Shown: positions 50,101 through 52,828, counted from the first letter of the stretch. The stretch is 64,000 nucleotides of DNA from Symbiodinium natans (GCA_905221605.1 CAJNDS010002572.1:164001-228000), one strand, 5' to 3'. Translations and numbers: made by a program. The notes: generated by a model from the sequence alone, not told the origin.

Positions 50101-51993
50101 CTGGGCCTCACAGTCGCCCTTTCTTTACGGGGGTAGCGCCTGGCGCCAGCCTTCAAGCACAAGCTGTGTCGAGCCCGGCGCCCAAACCCTAAACCCTCAA
50201 CCCTGAACTCTTGAGGCGTTTTCGTGGGGGGGTTCAACAAAGAAGGGAGCCGCTTAGGTACCACAAAAGTTTTCGGGACCAGGAACCCCGAAATCGGTAC
50301 CCCAAGAATCTTGGCAAACCTCCATCTGCATGAGCTTCAGCGTTTATTGTTTTTTTGGAGGCGAGGCTGCCGGACACGTCCAACGAACTTCTTCTGAAGG
50401 CTGGGTTTGGAATTTGGGGTTTGGGGCTCGGGGTTTAGGGTTTAGGGTTCAGGGTTTAGGGCTTCTGCTCTACCACGTAGCGAGGGTTTTGGTCTAGACT
50501 TGGGCCATGTAATTCAGGGTTTCGCAATGGTGCAGATCCCCACCGATGTTGCTTTAGTAGGGTTTGGGTTTCGGGTGTGCAAAGGAGGGTGTCCAAGAAA
50601 GGAACAATCATAAATAGTTTTTTCCTGAAGGTTCCCTCAGTTTCTCTGCGGAAGGTACTTCCCCCAACTTCGAAACTAACACCTAAACCCTCAACCCCGG
50701 ACCCTAAACCCTACAAGGCAAAGCACAGCACAGATAAAGCTTGAAGAGCCGTTGCCGAGAGAAAGCTGGAGCCTGCTTATTCGGCGCAGGGCTGAAACCC
50801 TAGGCAGTCACAGCTCAGAGGCATCGCTGGTAAGTGCCACCTGGAAGTTGTCTCTGCTACATGATCTGTTGCGCTACTATTTGCTTAAGACCCCCCCAAA
50901 TAAAACACAATGAAAATAACATGTGTATATACATATATATATATATACATATACACATATATATATATATATATACATGTATATTCTTCCTCAAAAGGGT
51001 AATATGCTTGTAAGGGTAATATGGCGGGGGGCCTATTTTTGCGGTGTTCTGTTGCAAATAGTAGTACTTCAGGAAGGCAAAGTTAGTAGCTAGGGCTTGT
51101 ACGGCCCAAACTCACAAAGCACACCCGACAAGATGCTGAGGGTAGCTTCATGGGCCTTTAATATATATATATATATATATGGGGTATATAAGGGGTCTCC
51201 TTCTAAGGGCCCGTACTAGGGGACCATGAAACGACCCTCAGAAAAGATGCTCTTTTCCCATGCCAGGGCCACGTCCTCTGCGCCGCAGCGGAGCTGTCGC
51301 CCTTGTCGGAAGCCGATGCCCGCAGGCTCCCCCCCCCCCCCCCCCCCGAAACCCGAAGGTTAAGGGTTTTGGGTTTTGGGTTTTGGGTTTTGGGTTTAAC
51401 CCGAAATCCCTGAAGGGCATCAAAACCCGTCCTTGAAGGCGAGCGAAAGCTGTAGCGCCGGTGCGGTTACAGTTCTTGGGGCTCAGGGGTTGGGTTTTTG
51501 CTTTTGGTTTGGGGTTTGGGGTTGCTGGTCTAGGCCCTAGGCTTGTAGATCTGGATGTTGATGTCCAGGGTTTAGGGTGTAGGTAGGGTTTTGGGTTGGG
51601 GATAATAAAAGCGAATCTCGGCCTCACTGCCTAAAGGCTCGGACTGGCGTCGATTGGGAGGCAATTTGCAGTTCTATGGGACCAAAGTTGCTATCTAACC
51701 CAAATCCAGCCCCCTGAATATGGGTTTTCCCGAAGGGATGCCAAGGATAGCAGTATTTTGGCGGGTATGTGAGGGGTGTTTTTTTCACATTACCTCATCC
51801 GAGATTGCCTGGTTAGGCTCTCCTGCTCGCCTGAAGCAGCTGATGTACCCTAAAGCCTAAACCCTAAACCCTAAACCCTCTGCACAGTTTTGAAGAGAGT
51901 TCCGAGAGCGTTTCGGCAGCGCAGCCGCCATGTCGTTGGGTCGTTTGGACCGCGCGGGCTCGCTGCTGCTGTCAACGGAGGAGGGGAGCCAAG
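18002..51993 (+). CDS. HRQ1: HRQ1-type DEAH-box helicase, split gene (27 exons identified)
   Basis: Superfamily 2 ATP-dependent DNA helicase related to RecQ; family members act in genome maintenance. Exons recognised: 18002-18048, 18944-18994, 19246-19262, 19443-19473, 19743-19818, 20371-20417, 21786-21819, 22182-22264, 22962-23034, 23122-23227, 23998-24049, 24828-24873, 25394-25457, 25864-25935, 26867-26919, 27351-27389, 27897-27926, 28756-28796, 29438-29485, 30288-30328, 30547-30571, 47418-47486, 48278-48306, 48832-48872, 49144-49208, 51267-51325, 51920-51993. Total about 1.42 kb (about 470 codons) over 34 kb. Motifs appear in family order and nearly all junctions are in phase. About 17 donors are GC, 8 GT, 2 probably GA. 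Gaps remain: the N-terminus, probably one exon between 20417 and 21786, and the segment between 49208 and 51267. No cysteine-rich DUF1998 tail was found before the next gene begins at about 52.8 kb. Assigned from motifs alone. Confidence 0.85.
18944..18994 (+). CDS. HRQ1: helicase exon 2: start of motif Ia
   Basis: Encodes AYRTDPNTKALILFPTK, the beginning of the PTKALAQDQ motif. GC donor (AAG|GCAAGG). A G-tract of about 65 bp with a few interruptions (19016-19082) begins about 20 bp after the donor. Confidence 0.85.
19246..19262 (+). CDS. HRQ1: helicase exon 3: 17-nt microexon
   Basis: Encodes only ALAQD plus two bases of Q, between CGAAG|GCC and GATCA|GCCACT. It exactly fills the gap between PTK of exon 2 and LSKLQKL of exon 4, completing PTKALAQDQL in frame. 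The fit of both phase and sequence makes this 17-nt exon credible. Confidence 0.85.
19443..19473 (+). CDS. HRQ1: helicase exon 4
   Basis: Acceptor CCGAG|G, GC donor CAGCAG|GCAAAA. Encodes (Q)LSKLQKLFQQ, the helix after ALAQDQ. Confidence 0.85.
19652..19740 (-). repeat. CCCTAAA/CCCCAAA array before exon 5
   Basis: About 12 units mixing CCCTAAA and CCCCAAA, ending within a few bases of the exon 5 acceptor. Confidence 0.9.
19743..19818 (+). CDS. HRQ1: helicase exon 5: DGDTP motif
   Basis: GGGCCAG|GTG acceptor and GC donor (TCAT|GCACGC). Encodes VCPGLGVCTFDGDTPKDDRP, then RLLKSC. The YDGDTP-type motif is typical of the HRQ1 group. Confidence 0.9.
19832..20060 (+). repeat. degenerate TTTAGGG array
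   Basis: Begins within 15 bp of the exon 5 donor. Variants TTTTTGGG, TTTTAGGG and TTTCAGGG are clustered in homogeneous sub-blocks, suggesting local amplification of mutated units. Confidence 0.85.
20371..20417 (+). CDS. HRQ1: helicase exon 6: TNPDMLH motif
   Basis: AACTCAG|GT acceptor, GC donor. Encodes HVFLTNPDMLHFTIL, a signature of this family between motifs Ib and II. Phase 1 in, phase 0 out. Confidence 0.9.
20495..20614. mobile_element. small inverted-repeat element, family C copy 1
   Basis: Left end CTTTGTAGTCCAGTGCC and reverse-complemented right end CTTAGTAGCCCAGGAACC are similar. The same right end (CCTGGGCTACCAAG) recurs at 25629-25709, 47606-47720 and about 59555. Confidence 0.55.
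21151..21355. repeat. 110-bp diverged tandem duplication
   Basis: Two copies start at 21151 and 21261 (GCCTTCAAA...), each containing two internal GGTATCGTCC/GATATCGTCC boxes, with roughly 10-15% divergence. Confidence 0.85.
21786..21819 (+). CDS. HRQ1: helicase exon 7: first half of DEAH box
   Basis: GCCAG|G acceptor, GC donor. Encodes LENLRFMVLDE. The DEAH box is split after DE, phase 0. Confidence 0.9.
22182..22264 (+). CDS. HRQ1: helicase exon 8: second half of DEAH box
   Basis: Begins AHVYRGSFGSHVALLLRRFR, the diagnostic HRQ1-type sequence after DE. GC donor (GGTCG|GCGCAT). A CCCTAAA array precedes and a long TTTAGGG array follows immediately. Confidence 0.92.
22272..22433 (+). repeat. 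long TTTAGGG array at intron start
   Basis: About 23 units starting eight bases after the exon 8 donor, two of them TTCAGGG. Confidence 0.95.
22962..23034 (+). CDS. HRQ1: helicase exon 9: motif III (SAT)
   Basis: Encodes LKHYNAQPIFIACSATMCSA, then PHLG. SAT couples ATP hydrolysis to unwinding. Acceptor TCCCAG|G; the donor is probably GA (23035) but is ambiguous over a few bases. Confidence 0.88.
23122..23227 (+). CDS. HRQ1: helicase exon 10
   Basis: Follows an intron of only about 87 bp. Encodes SLCHQIYGLDSLYAKAGAFF, then SQLMALQDGAALGAP. The first part matches the LxGL segment after SAT; the rest looks like a lineage-specific insertion. GT donor. Confidence 0.75.
23829..23985 (-). repeat. 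long CCCTAAA array at intron end
   Basis: About 22 units ending a few bases before the exon 11 acceptor region. Confidence 0.95.
23998..24049 (+). CDS. HRQ1: helicase exon 11
   Basis: TTCAG|GT acceptor, GT donor. Encodes EEVCVVDEDTAGRGER, corresponding to the V(x)DxDGxPxG segment before LWNPP in the family. Phase joins exon 10 (G|GT). Confidence 0.85.
24441..24551. mobile_element. small inverted-repeat element, family B copy 3
   Basis: Left ATACGGGTGGCTGTCAACAT and right (reverse complement) ATATGGGCGGTTGTCGAAAA are a good terminal inverted repeat of about 35 bp including the GGTCCCTT core. Confidence 0.6.
24828..24873 (+). CDS. HRQ1: helicase exon 12: LWNPP
   Basis: Encodes FCLWNPPLLEAPHDP; LWNPP is a conserved landmark between the two RecA-like domains. 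GT donor, phase 0. Confidence 0.9.
25394..25457 (+). CDS. HRQ1: helicase exon 13, basic linker
   Basis: ATGCAG|GTG acceptor, GC donor. Encodes VEEGQPSREVQNARKRARFG. Charged, poorly conserved linker; assigned by position, phase and composition. Confidence 0.7.
25499..25602 (+). repeat. TTTAGGG array at intron start
   Basis: About 14 units in two blocks, starting about 40 bp after the exon 13 donor. Confidence 0.95.
25629..25709. mobile_element. small inverted-repeat element, family C copy 2
   Basis: Ends CTTTGTGGCTCCGTGGTACC and, reverse complemented, CTTGGTAGCCCAGGAAGC. Confidence 0.5.
25864..25935 (+). CDS. HRQ1: helicase exon 14, linker (tentative frame)
   Basis: CCCGAG|GT acceptor, GC donor. 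In the phase set by its neighbours it encodes EKEGHGAAPRLPPGVGRGLG, low-complexity linker. The frame is chosen from phase alone. Confidence 0.55.
25985..26465 (+). repeat. degenerate TTTTAGGG array at intron start
   Basis: About 480 bp dominated by TTTTAGGG, TTTTGGGG and TTTAGGG, with a homogeneous TTTTAGGG sub-block near 26285-26370. It is the largest G-rich array in the window. Confidence 0.9.
26867..26919 (+). CDS. HRQ1: helicase exon 15
   Basis: GCAAG|GC acceptor, GC donor (CAG|GCGCCC). Encodes YRTRGSSYDEAAWIISQ, the S..EAA..L segment at the start of the second RecA-like domain. Confidence 0.85.
27351..27389 (+). CDS. HRQ1: helicase exon 16: motif IV
   Basis: Thirteen codons, AARRGHRTVCFLQ, matching GxRTIxF. 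Phase 0 on both sides, GC donor. Confidence 0.88.
27657..27882 (-). repeat. CCCTAAA-type array with CCCCTAAA/CCCTTAAA variants
   Basis: Higher-order pattern of CCCTGAAAACC-, CCCTTGAA- and CCCCTAAA-type units before exon 17. Confidence 0.85.
27897..27926 (+). CDS. HRQ1: helicase exon 17
   Basis: Ten codons, VRAMVEIVLQ, the R..vEiv helix after motif IV. GC donor; downstream sequence is a 49-bp imperfect repeat (27981, 28030) with TTTTAGGG units. Confidence 0.82.
28640..28687. mobile_element. partial inverted-repeat element, family A
   Basis: Only a right end is clear (GGGGGGAACATCCCAA), similar to the complete copy at 58628-58736. Confidence 0.45.
28756..28796 (+). CDS. HRQ1: helicase exon 18
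   Basis: CTGCAG|GCG acceptor, GC donor. Encodes ATNKFLEDRPELPV. Confidence 0.75.
29338..29408 (+). repeat. TTTAGGG array before exon 19
   Basis: About 10 units upstream of an acceptor, i.e. the opposite of the usual orientation. Confidence 0.9.
29438..29485 (+). CDS. HRQ1: helicase exon 19: YRGGY motif
   Basis: GCAAG|G acceptor, GT donor. Encodes QARVAGYRGGYAAVE, a hallmark of HRQ1-type helicases. Confidence 0.9.
29985..30054 (+). repeat. TTTAGGG array
   Basis: About 10 perfect units inside the intron between exons 19 and 20. Confidence 0.95.
30288..30328 (+). CDS. HRQ1: helicase exon 20
   Basis: GCGCAG|G acceptor, GT donor (CTCT|GTGCCC). Encodes RKLERRLFTGDLL, the iE..L..G.L segment before motif V. 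A C-tract follows the donor at 30350-30370. Confidence 0.88.
30547..30571 (+). CDS. HRQ1: helicase exon 21: first half of motif V
   Basis: A 25-nt exon encoding (C)VVATNALE. GC donor (GGA|GCCGCG). The continuation LGIDIG is 16.8 kb downstream. Confidence 0.9.
31235..31744. repeat. tandem array of palindromic AGCGGCTCAGCCGCT units
   Basis: About 18 units at 26-30 bp spacing, exactly 27 bp from 31576 to 31657. The core is a near-perfect palindrome AGCGGCT-C-AGCCGCT, and the spacer is TTATGTTGACTC in the most regular copies. Divergence increases leftwards. An isolated echo (TTCAGCGGCTTTGCCGCTTC) occurs near 34,745. The array ends at a C-tract (31743-31764). Plausible protein-binding or transposase sites. 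Confidence 0.9.
31886..32116 (+). CDS. small RS-motif protein, unknown function
   Basis: 76 residues from an ATG. The N-terminus is MERGRSRSRSP, the centre is Trp-rich (WRWAWQ...WWWQW), and the C-terminus is basic and Ser-rich (PARKRKRSS), resembling a nuclear localisation signal. The RSRSRSP stretch recurs in the next gene, which argues for a real, related product. No enzymatic domain seen. Could instead be one exon of a larger gene. Confidence 0.45.
   Translation: MERGRSRSRSPTTEWRWAWQTDGTSWWWQWFRAGKQWLAAKKDEKNEDKMPTETGQQGSLTSSSSPARKRKRSSTP
32117..32884. other. island spacer
   Basis: No gene. AT-richer than the flanking genes, with a short CCCTAAA remnant at 32758-32791. Confidence 0.5.
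32885..33907 (+). CDS. RS-rich / Pro-Ala-Thr-rich protein, unknown function
   Basis: 340 residues from the ATG at 32885 (GCGCCATGG; the frame is open further upstream, but all island genes start at a GCCATG context). An RS-rich head (RGRSRSRSPQRGSGSG, about residues 20-35) is followed by a compact region of about 90 residues with CPRQSEC...HLQSKH, possibly a Cys/His zinc site, then a long Pro/Ala/Thr-rich linker (about 130-250) and an amphipathic C-terminus. No known family recognised. The RS head suggests nuclear localisation or RNA/chromatin association; inference only. Confidence 0.65.
   Translation: MGERRRVRREPSRTPPRRGRSRSRSPQRGSGSGGITVTEPRKILWALCPRQSECGDKRYFGPYMDVEQARTAVTQHLQSKHEAFADAGDAEAAYAQSKKANMYIWSAQDQPDGKPIRVKNRTGYLEVMGQPAAPSTPPANTSGAPPSTASTGSGSVASAAPATAPPAPAQAAPPPPAPAHTPAETGAATPAQDGRGTAAAPTAPVTAASTGSATTAAATMGTAPPAPGTTGTPAGTPVPGFGAPAPVWDGQAALDATALAACAGRMTVGAPLRPIVGLGRAAPQTMLQLLMRAAATMSRSASALRVSSRIMRQASQSFDDEASNMEAMLMELEGVLPPPA
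33908..34985. promoter_or_regulatory. island spacer upstream of the transposase-like gene
   Basis: AT-rich. It contains two or three echoes of the AGCGGC palindrome (34690-34765) and a cluster of CATACTG/CAGTATG motifs at 34899, 34914 and 34934, ending about 45 bp before the chosen start codon. Likely upstream control or protein-binding region. Confidence 0.45.
34986..38357 (+). CDS. transposase-like protein, hAT-type features
   Basis: 1123 residues from the ATG at 34986 (CCAGCCATGAAG); the frame also has an ATG at 34938, but that one lies inside a CAGTATG motif. The N-terminus is basic and Ala/Lys/Pro-rich (about residues 1-110, AT-hook-like GRPRL), followed by a Cys/His-containing segment. 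The core shows ISLDDKAPYRVVRYR (candidate first catalytic Asp), then LCLLDKAHNVRR (the D-x-x-H signature shared by hAT and related transposases), and near the C-terminus DGECSVERDLAQLRELLKHH, resembling the ER.. segment with the last catalytic acidic residue in hAT elements. The arrangement D...DxxH...E and the size fit an RNase-H-fold transposase. No reverse transcriptase or integrase of a retroelement is present. Assignment by pattern only; a structure prediction would be decisive. Confidence 0.5.
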   Translation: MKRRAEAAYGSSPPRRARQMHDAYSESTSAASSSRSRPSTSPPTRSVPAVPSSWTGRAQAKAAAKASTKAKPKAKPKGRPKGVPKRARPAVKAMAKRRGRPRLSGDPVPAPSAAGAWPRCHEVYDPTCARCIFGRRKGTWQKIHGSFTRRTASGCLVQACWLQERPARLGQRWGIGCGVCAHLVQRASSLRDNGIGHLRRRWTTKWARFEISSVHCMQASCLQLHAQSAIHLTALKAMQLPDVSLSQLVCHDPSDTSLLVGAVPQLHDWVRAWRTVRSPISFLKAEAHEKTEAYVTCKRGDARHLTRTAIKDMVEIMVEVVRETKRRILATADHASISLDDKAPYRVVRYRCARQKIDTDAADSMAAPWLADGDGVLSVLRNAGQAPSTEALDEDYSKKICLSIQTALQRLATPMGKGQQPDVDVMQRFKEVLSSYSSDGGRPMRKCGKLLQQGYPRLVLCLLDKAHNVRRASLPITMEENFKSWWHAVWGSKHSLIPDLQNSSEWRMRFHVLQQAVLKASGNMAGQAQGASEHNNLAAAIKTLSFAKQRFDSFSSPQGKFIALLLPVALLLAAQSMDHRLDGRVRHRCREMLERLTGENILLAGLAADFGAEVLRFVRHFDVRDPDIAATLRLRDDFVCRLRRLFSEGRILLEPEPDGSILPETFTHMGVRTAMAAAPIQYGDRMHCLWGPTDKAKCKEIMSGLHVVVDAVISRCYSDMSEPDLHMAFALFDLPLWQQFKVQADDDPGTWGDNVASMKRRAARLARALGLDSHVLWQETSAAVHAFLEDEAAVSNACEKQDSRPCWRRVLRGEQLPGCQSRFQVLQEAVAFYVSVQDGECSVERDLAQLRELLKHHEASLDERGVCAAMLLELRLDGPRQESDLALRLSGEEVAQDAEAALLDPFALADKAVLKMTSFTRRCAQLWIQHHGRRFRCYKERADKGQTRVKRQGTMASVFRGQVKASNALASMQRPPAGNSATVVPGMRLSSFAQRSSERLRQNGRWNAELEKFQKLTESKNAERAQERARQLARQPPLMPPLRVGRVFKKGPCIQLQRQTVVADLSTECNAAEAFPGCRYKRCQGNISYEDFQRTSILVVDDAVAVEQGRAGRTDAIIRDCLL
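38425..38886 (+). CDS. hypothetical protein or 3' exon
   Basis: Open frame with no ATG before 38671. From 38455 it encodes 143 residues (LLGLVALGKGIASIAHWKTR ...), with Trp/Arg-rich composition and an acidic tail (EGDAAEAESD). It begins about 70 bp after the transposase-like stop. It may be a last exon of that gene through a short intron (possible acceptor GACGAG|G at 38435), or an independent gene with an upstream exon. No family recognised. Confidence 0.45.
   Translation, partial: TTTRSSKLTWLLGLVALGKGIASIAHWKTRNRCRHIRDYDAAHKLVPAGIFLSAEFRHGHGAVARWLARIVALPESRWRICDMEAEADWLVTDSLSLCKFLAAVRRLARHDSELTCEGSNWKLGPTGQLPNKPGAKRRAAPVFEGDAAEAESD
39006..39192. repeat. 119-bp tandem repeat carrying a 38-bp palindrome
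   Basis: 39036-39073 is a perfect 38-bp palindrome (half-site AATACGGGGGCAGATTTTC). 39155-39192 is a second copy with two mismatches between arms. Both lie at the same offset in a 119-bp duplicated unit beginning GACCGTATTG (39006 and 39125). The position is directly upstream of the next gene. Confidence 0.95.
39260..41045 (+). CDS. conserved-looking island protein, two exons, unknown function
   Basis: Exon 1 39260-39469 (ATG in GAGCCATGACG), a canonical 49-bp intron 39470-39518 (CCG|GTGAGT...CTCAG|GTG) and exon 2 39519-41045 join in phase 0 to give 578 residues. The N-terminus has a nuclear-localisation-like AAKRKRSP followed by an Ala/Pro-rich stretch; the body is largely alpha-helical; residues about 490-530 are Asp/Glu-rich. 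I recognise no family. The head-to-tail position between transposase and methyltransferase genes suggests an accessory protein of the element. Confidence 0.75.
41046..41199. promoter_or_regulatory. spacer with CATACTG/CAGTATG motifs
   Basis: CATACTG at 41139 and 41159 plus near-matches CAGTATA (41175) and CAGTATT (41195). Confidence 0.45.
41200..42363 (+). CDS. protein with a Rossmann/methyltransferase-like motif
   Basis: 387 codons open from 41200. The first ATG in frame is at 41296, so either translation starts there or an upstream exon is missing (possible acceptor CTCCAG near 41218). A Lys-rich N-terminal helix (about residues 50-80) is followed by an alpha/beta region. Near the C-terminus is VVDLTPGDGELARAAM, resembling the glycine-rich motif I of S-adenosylmethionine-dependent methyltransferases, then YFGMLRSEVHLGWL. 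The C-terminus is acidic (DVDDEEEQEE). I see no clear catalytic (N/D)PP(Y/F/W), so activity is uncertain. Confidence 0.6.
   Translation: MTATLQLSLSEALNDSSKAGFTASSSVGNAAPMTLRSLMRTASDESGKAAERDRLWKEAQALRKKKVQLAIMKGKDTWAAVYGKSSAKSFCGSLNSQHRLFVLSMDLWTETAESHAKTHAVDASEVDGVLKWLVTMNQDSDLILVLDGCEASNRETILKALGGRVPGGGGLFNFHALYQARGPGGVGLGRSRKIFCGSSNLESLYLRLSVPRVRLSVKDRDDSYKPPGTIATTHDMNIVGIEKNDSRRGPLIIKSEKAQIFPESVEPSSWRKSEVPLFWASTKSMEFWITVLNMLDVYQVVDLTPGDGELARAAMATEAAYFGMLRSEVHLGWLANVLEKHVLHMMAKEGSAFFKEDTAHLIRDHFGELLEEYEQADVDDEEEQEEA
42364..42812. promoter_or_regulatory. spacer with CATACTG/CAGTATG motifs
   Basis: CATACTG at 42470 and CAGTATG at 42505 and 42525, plus CAGTATC at 42460. AT-rich with an AATAAA at 42572. 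No gene. Confidence 0.45.
42813..44408 (+). CDS. cytosine-C5 DNA methyltransferase, two exons
   Basis: Exon 1 42813-43244 and exon 2 43377-44408 joined across a 132-bp GC-AG intron (AAG|GCCGAT...GCGCAG|GCA) give about 487 residues. Motif I TDCSGCEAP, motif IV GFPCKPYS with the catalytic Cys, motif VI FENV, motif VIII PARRPRFYFVAVR and a motif X-like LAGNTMH are all present in canonical order. With this junction the spacing from the catalytic PC to ENV is 40 residues, close to bacterial-type enzymes. The C-terminal 80 residues are very basic (KKATRKKVTLKASK), probably DNA-binding. It transfers methyl groups to cytosine in DNA; the target is unknown. No chromatin-reader domains are visible. The alternative is a broken gene if the intron is not spliced. 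Confidence 0.85.
44409..44732. promoter_or_regulatory. spacer with CATACTG/CAGTATG motifs
   Basis: CATACTG at 44496 and CAGTATG at 44552. AATAAA at 44589. No gene. Confidence 0.45.
44733..45161 (+). CDS. small acidic/basic low-complexity protein
   Basis: 142 residues from ATG in CGCCATGACA. The middle is Glu/Pro/Ala-rich with a 4-fold EVKE repeat (about residues 85-104), and the tail is strongly basic (KRAKQRAEGRKRPRGG). Unknown function. The start context and same-strand position match the other island genes. Confidence 0.6.
   Translation: MTESFLNEFGAANFQFKDLVEQDVAKKAKREGGSSKIESETVGSASSSSATWVAGNIEPAEPAVPAMAKPVEPEEAELEPAPAPEAEVKEEVKEEVKEEVKKEVESRPACTESKRAKQRAEGRKRPRGGDKTKRVWYDQGRR
45162..45876. 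other. spacer, possibly with a 5' exon of the kinase gene
   Basis: A GCCATG start at 45478 opens a short frame (MSRSCDAAEGALMQPSRR) that could be a first exon of the downstream HMG-kinase gene. No CAGTATG motif was seen here. Confidence 0.35.
45877..46950 (+). CDS. HMG-box / protein kinase fusion
   Basis: 357 codons. The first in-frame ATG (45934) falls inside the HMG box, so a 5' exon or a non-ATG start is needed; the frame is open upstream to about 45811. N-terminal residues about 5-65 (NPYALFLA...WSKAWKALSDEEKRPFVEQA) match an HMG box. From about 100 on is a protein kinase: glycine loop SQGAYGDVV, Lys in AVAKVF, catalytic loop LHLDVKPKN, DFS in place of DFG, and PPEAW in place of APE. Asp and Lys of the catalytic loop are kept, so it may be active despite the altered DFG. 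HMG boxes bind bent DNA, so the fusion suggests a DNA- or chromatin-associated kinase. Last gene of the island. Confidence 0.75.
   Translation: MLPKCRNPYALFLAAEKATMGKPGSVEEQRKRISAWSKAWKALSDEEKRPFVEQAAKEKIAKVRAMDEAGIPRPPVLADSEDAVPSHPSGPRQAAAMHLGDWRVDSRVSQGAYGDVVVVSHRTGFQAVAKVFKNEGDNSMKVEKEVYDMLHKAKEVNSKAYFLPLLDYNQNATITWLVLPWVVSGTLASHLKKKPLEFENVDSVLVQGAAALEYLHNKGWLHLDVKPKNMLWEAASRRLYLIDFSLSEKIPVQTGTVEAVCTKPYRPPEAWCSPPIVGQFTDSWSLGAATYEAATAEVLFENPKLIPKWEKDRLLGPTDKWMRLRSRARLCVWGLLHPDRRQRHSLSHVRQQMGAVG
47101..47248. repeat. (TATATG)n microsatellite
   Basis: About 150 bp of TATATG/TATGTG units flanked by pure (TA)n at both ends, just beyond the last island gene. Confidence 0.95.
47332..47417 (-). 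repeat. CCCTAAA array forming the exon 22 acceptor
   Basis: CCCTAAA and CCCCAAA units run into CCCCAG|G, so the array supplies the 3' splice site of the 16.8-kb intron. Confidence 0.9.
47418..47486 (+). CDS. HRQ1: helicase exon 22: second half of motif V
   Basis: Encodes LGIDIGDLDLTLHVGVPPTV, then AP, and joins ATNALE of exon 21 in frame (GA|G). GT donor. Confidence 0.92.
47606..47720. mobile_element. small inverted-repeat element, family C copy 3
   Basis: Ends CTTGGGGGCCCAGTGG and, reverse complemented, CTTGGAAGCCCAGTAG. Confidence 0.5.
48278..48306 (+). CDS. HRQ1: helicase exon 23: motif VI
   Basis: A 29-nt exon encoding SVWQQAGRA; with the next exon it gives WQQAGRAGRRG, the arginine-finger motif. 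GC donor. Confidence 0.92.
48386..48498. mobile_element. small inverted-repeat element, family D copy 1 (diverged)
   Basis: Left CTACTACATGTCTAAAAACC and reverse-complemented right CTAGTGATGGCTTAAGAAAC; weak but similar to copies 2 and 3. Confidence 0.35.
48680..48779. mobile_element. small inverted-repeat element, family D copy 2
   Basis: Left CTACTATTTGCTTAAGAACC and reverse-complemented right CTACTGCTTGCCTAAGAACC: terminal inverted repeats of about 25 bp. Confidence 0.6.
48832..48872 (+). CDS. HRQ1: helicase exon 24
   Basis: GGCCAG|GA acceptor, GC donor (ATG|GCAGGG). Encodes RRGRPSTAVLIAM, completing GRAGRRG. Confidence 0.88.
49144..49208 (+). CDS. HRQ1: helicase exon 25
   Basis: CCCTAAACCCCGAG|GAC acceptor, GT donor. 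Encodes DAPLEQHFCRHPDDFFARLW, then PP: the PLDQYFxxHPExLF segment of the family. A possible 13-nt exon (49904-49916, RSIE) may follow. Confidence 0.9.
49222..49270 (+). repeat. TTTAGGG array at intron start
   Basis: About seven TTTAGGG/TTTGGGG units starting about 13 bp after the exon 25 donor. Confidence 0.9.
50874..51064. mobile_element. small inverted-repeat element, family D copy 3
   Basis: Perfect terminal 11-bp inverted repeat CTACTATTTGC / GCAAATAGTAG; the interior holds an (AT)n microsatellite. Confidence 0.6.
51267..51325 (+). CDS. HRQ1: helicase exon 26
   Basis: TGCCAG|GGC acceptor, GC donor just before a C-tract. Encodes GHVLCAAAELSPLSEADAR, matching the H(L)LCAAAEL segment. Confidence 0.88.
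51920..51993 (+). CDS. HRQ1: helicase exon 27 (last recognised)
   Basis: CGGCAG|C acceptor, GT donor. Encodes AAAMSLGRLDRAGSLLLSTE. Fits the L..L...G.L segment that follows in the family; weaker than other exons. A CCCTAAA array precedes and a TTTAGGG array follows. Confidence 0.65.
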
Positions 51994-52016
51994 GTGCCGG
52001 GAAGTCAGGTTCTGGG

Positions 52017-52207
52017 GTTTAGGGTTTAGGGTTTAGGGTTTAGGGTTTAGGGTTTGGGGTTTGGGGTTTAAGGTTTAGGGCTTAGGGGTTTAGGTTCCCA
52101 TCCGGTAGGGCAGGGACCCAAGACTTGCAGCCTTCTCAGTGCGTTTCACTATTACCTGAGGGTTAGGAACTGGGTTTAGGGTTTAGGGTTTAGGGTTTAG
52201 GGTTTAA
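52017..52207 (+). repeat. TTTAGGG arrays
   Basis: Two blocks, 52017-52095 and 52171-52207. Confidence 0.9.
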
Positions 52208-52531
52208 GACTTTATTCAAATTCTTTCAGAGAGGTTCAAGGGCCAACCTTGGGAAGGACAGCGACTCAACGTTCTTTCGAGTGGCCCGGCTCTGATTTTT
52301 TGCTCGTGGACATTGTGTGGGCCGTCATCAGCGTGCATTCCTCATGTGGGTAGTTCTCCCTGTTCTTGTGTCCTTATTAGAAGGGTGCCGTACTCTCTAT
52401 ACAAGATGCCAAAAAGGACCGTATTTTAGAGAATTACCAATGTGTCTGGAGTCCTTGAGCTAGGGGCTCACATTTTGACTGCACCCCCCGCGTGTCCATC
52501 AAAGGTCCACCAAACCCTGAACCCTAAGCCC

Positions 52532-52637
52532 TTGGGATGCTCCCCTTTATACTAACAGCCCAAAATAGGGTTCACTAGGACGGGGGGGGTGCCATCATCC
52601 CTATAAAGGACTGTTAGTAAAAGGGGGAACATCCCAA
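52532..52637. mobile_element. inverted-repeat element, family A copy 1
   Basis: Ends TTGGGATGCTCCCCTTTATA and, reverse complemented, TTGGGATGTTCCCCCTTTTA, followed on both sides by ACTAACAG. It is inserted in telomere-like sequence, so no target duplication can be read. Confidence 0.7.
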
Positions 52638-52828
52638 CCTAAAACCCCCAACCCCTAAACCTAAAACCCCCAACCCCTAAACCCCCAACCCTTAAACCCT
52701 ATACCCTAAACCCTAGACCCCAAACCCTATACCCCAAACCCCAAACCCTAAACCCTAAAGCGCCCTCACTCCTGAGACTCAACCCGAGAGCAGGTGCTCG
52801 CAGTAGCCAGCGCCAGAGCTTGGTGCAG

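Larger units (their letters stand above)
49209..51266. other. helicase intron(s) between exons 25 and 26
   Basis: Contains TTTAGGG at 49222-49270 and 49941-49973, CCCTAAA at 49832-49862, a CA/ACAGAG-rich microsatellite at 49676-49785, a family D element and (AT)n at 51162-51181. One short coding segment (vldxxN..) is still missing here. Confidence 0.5.
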
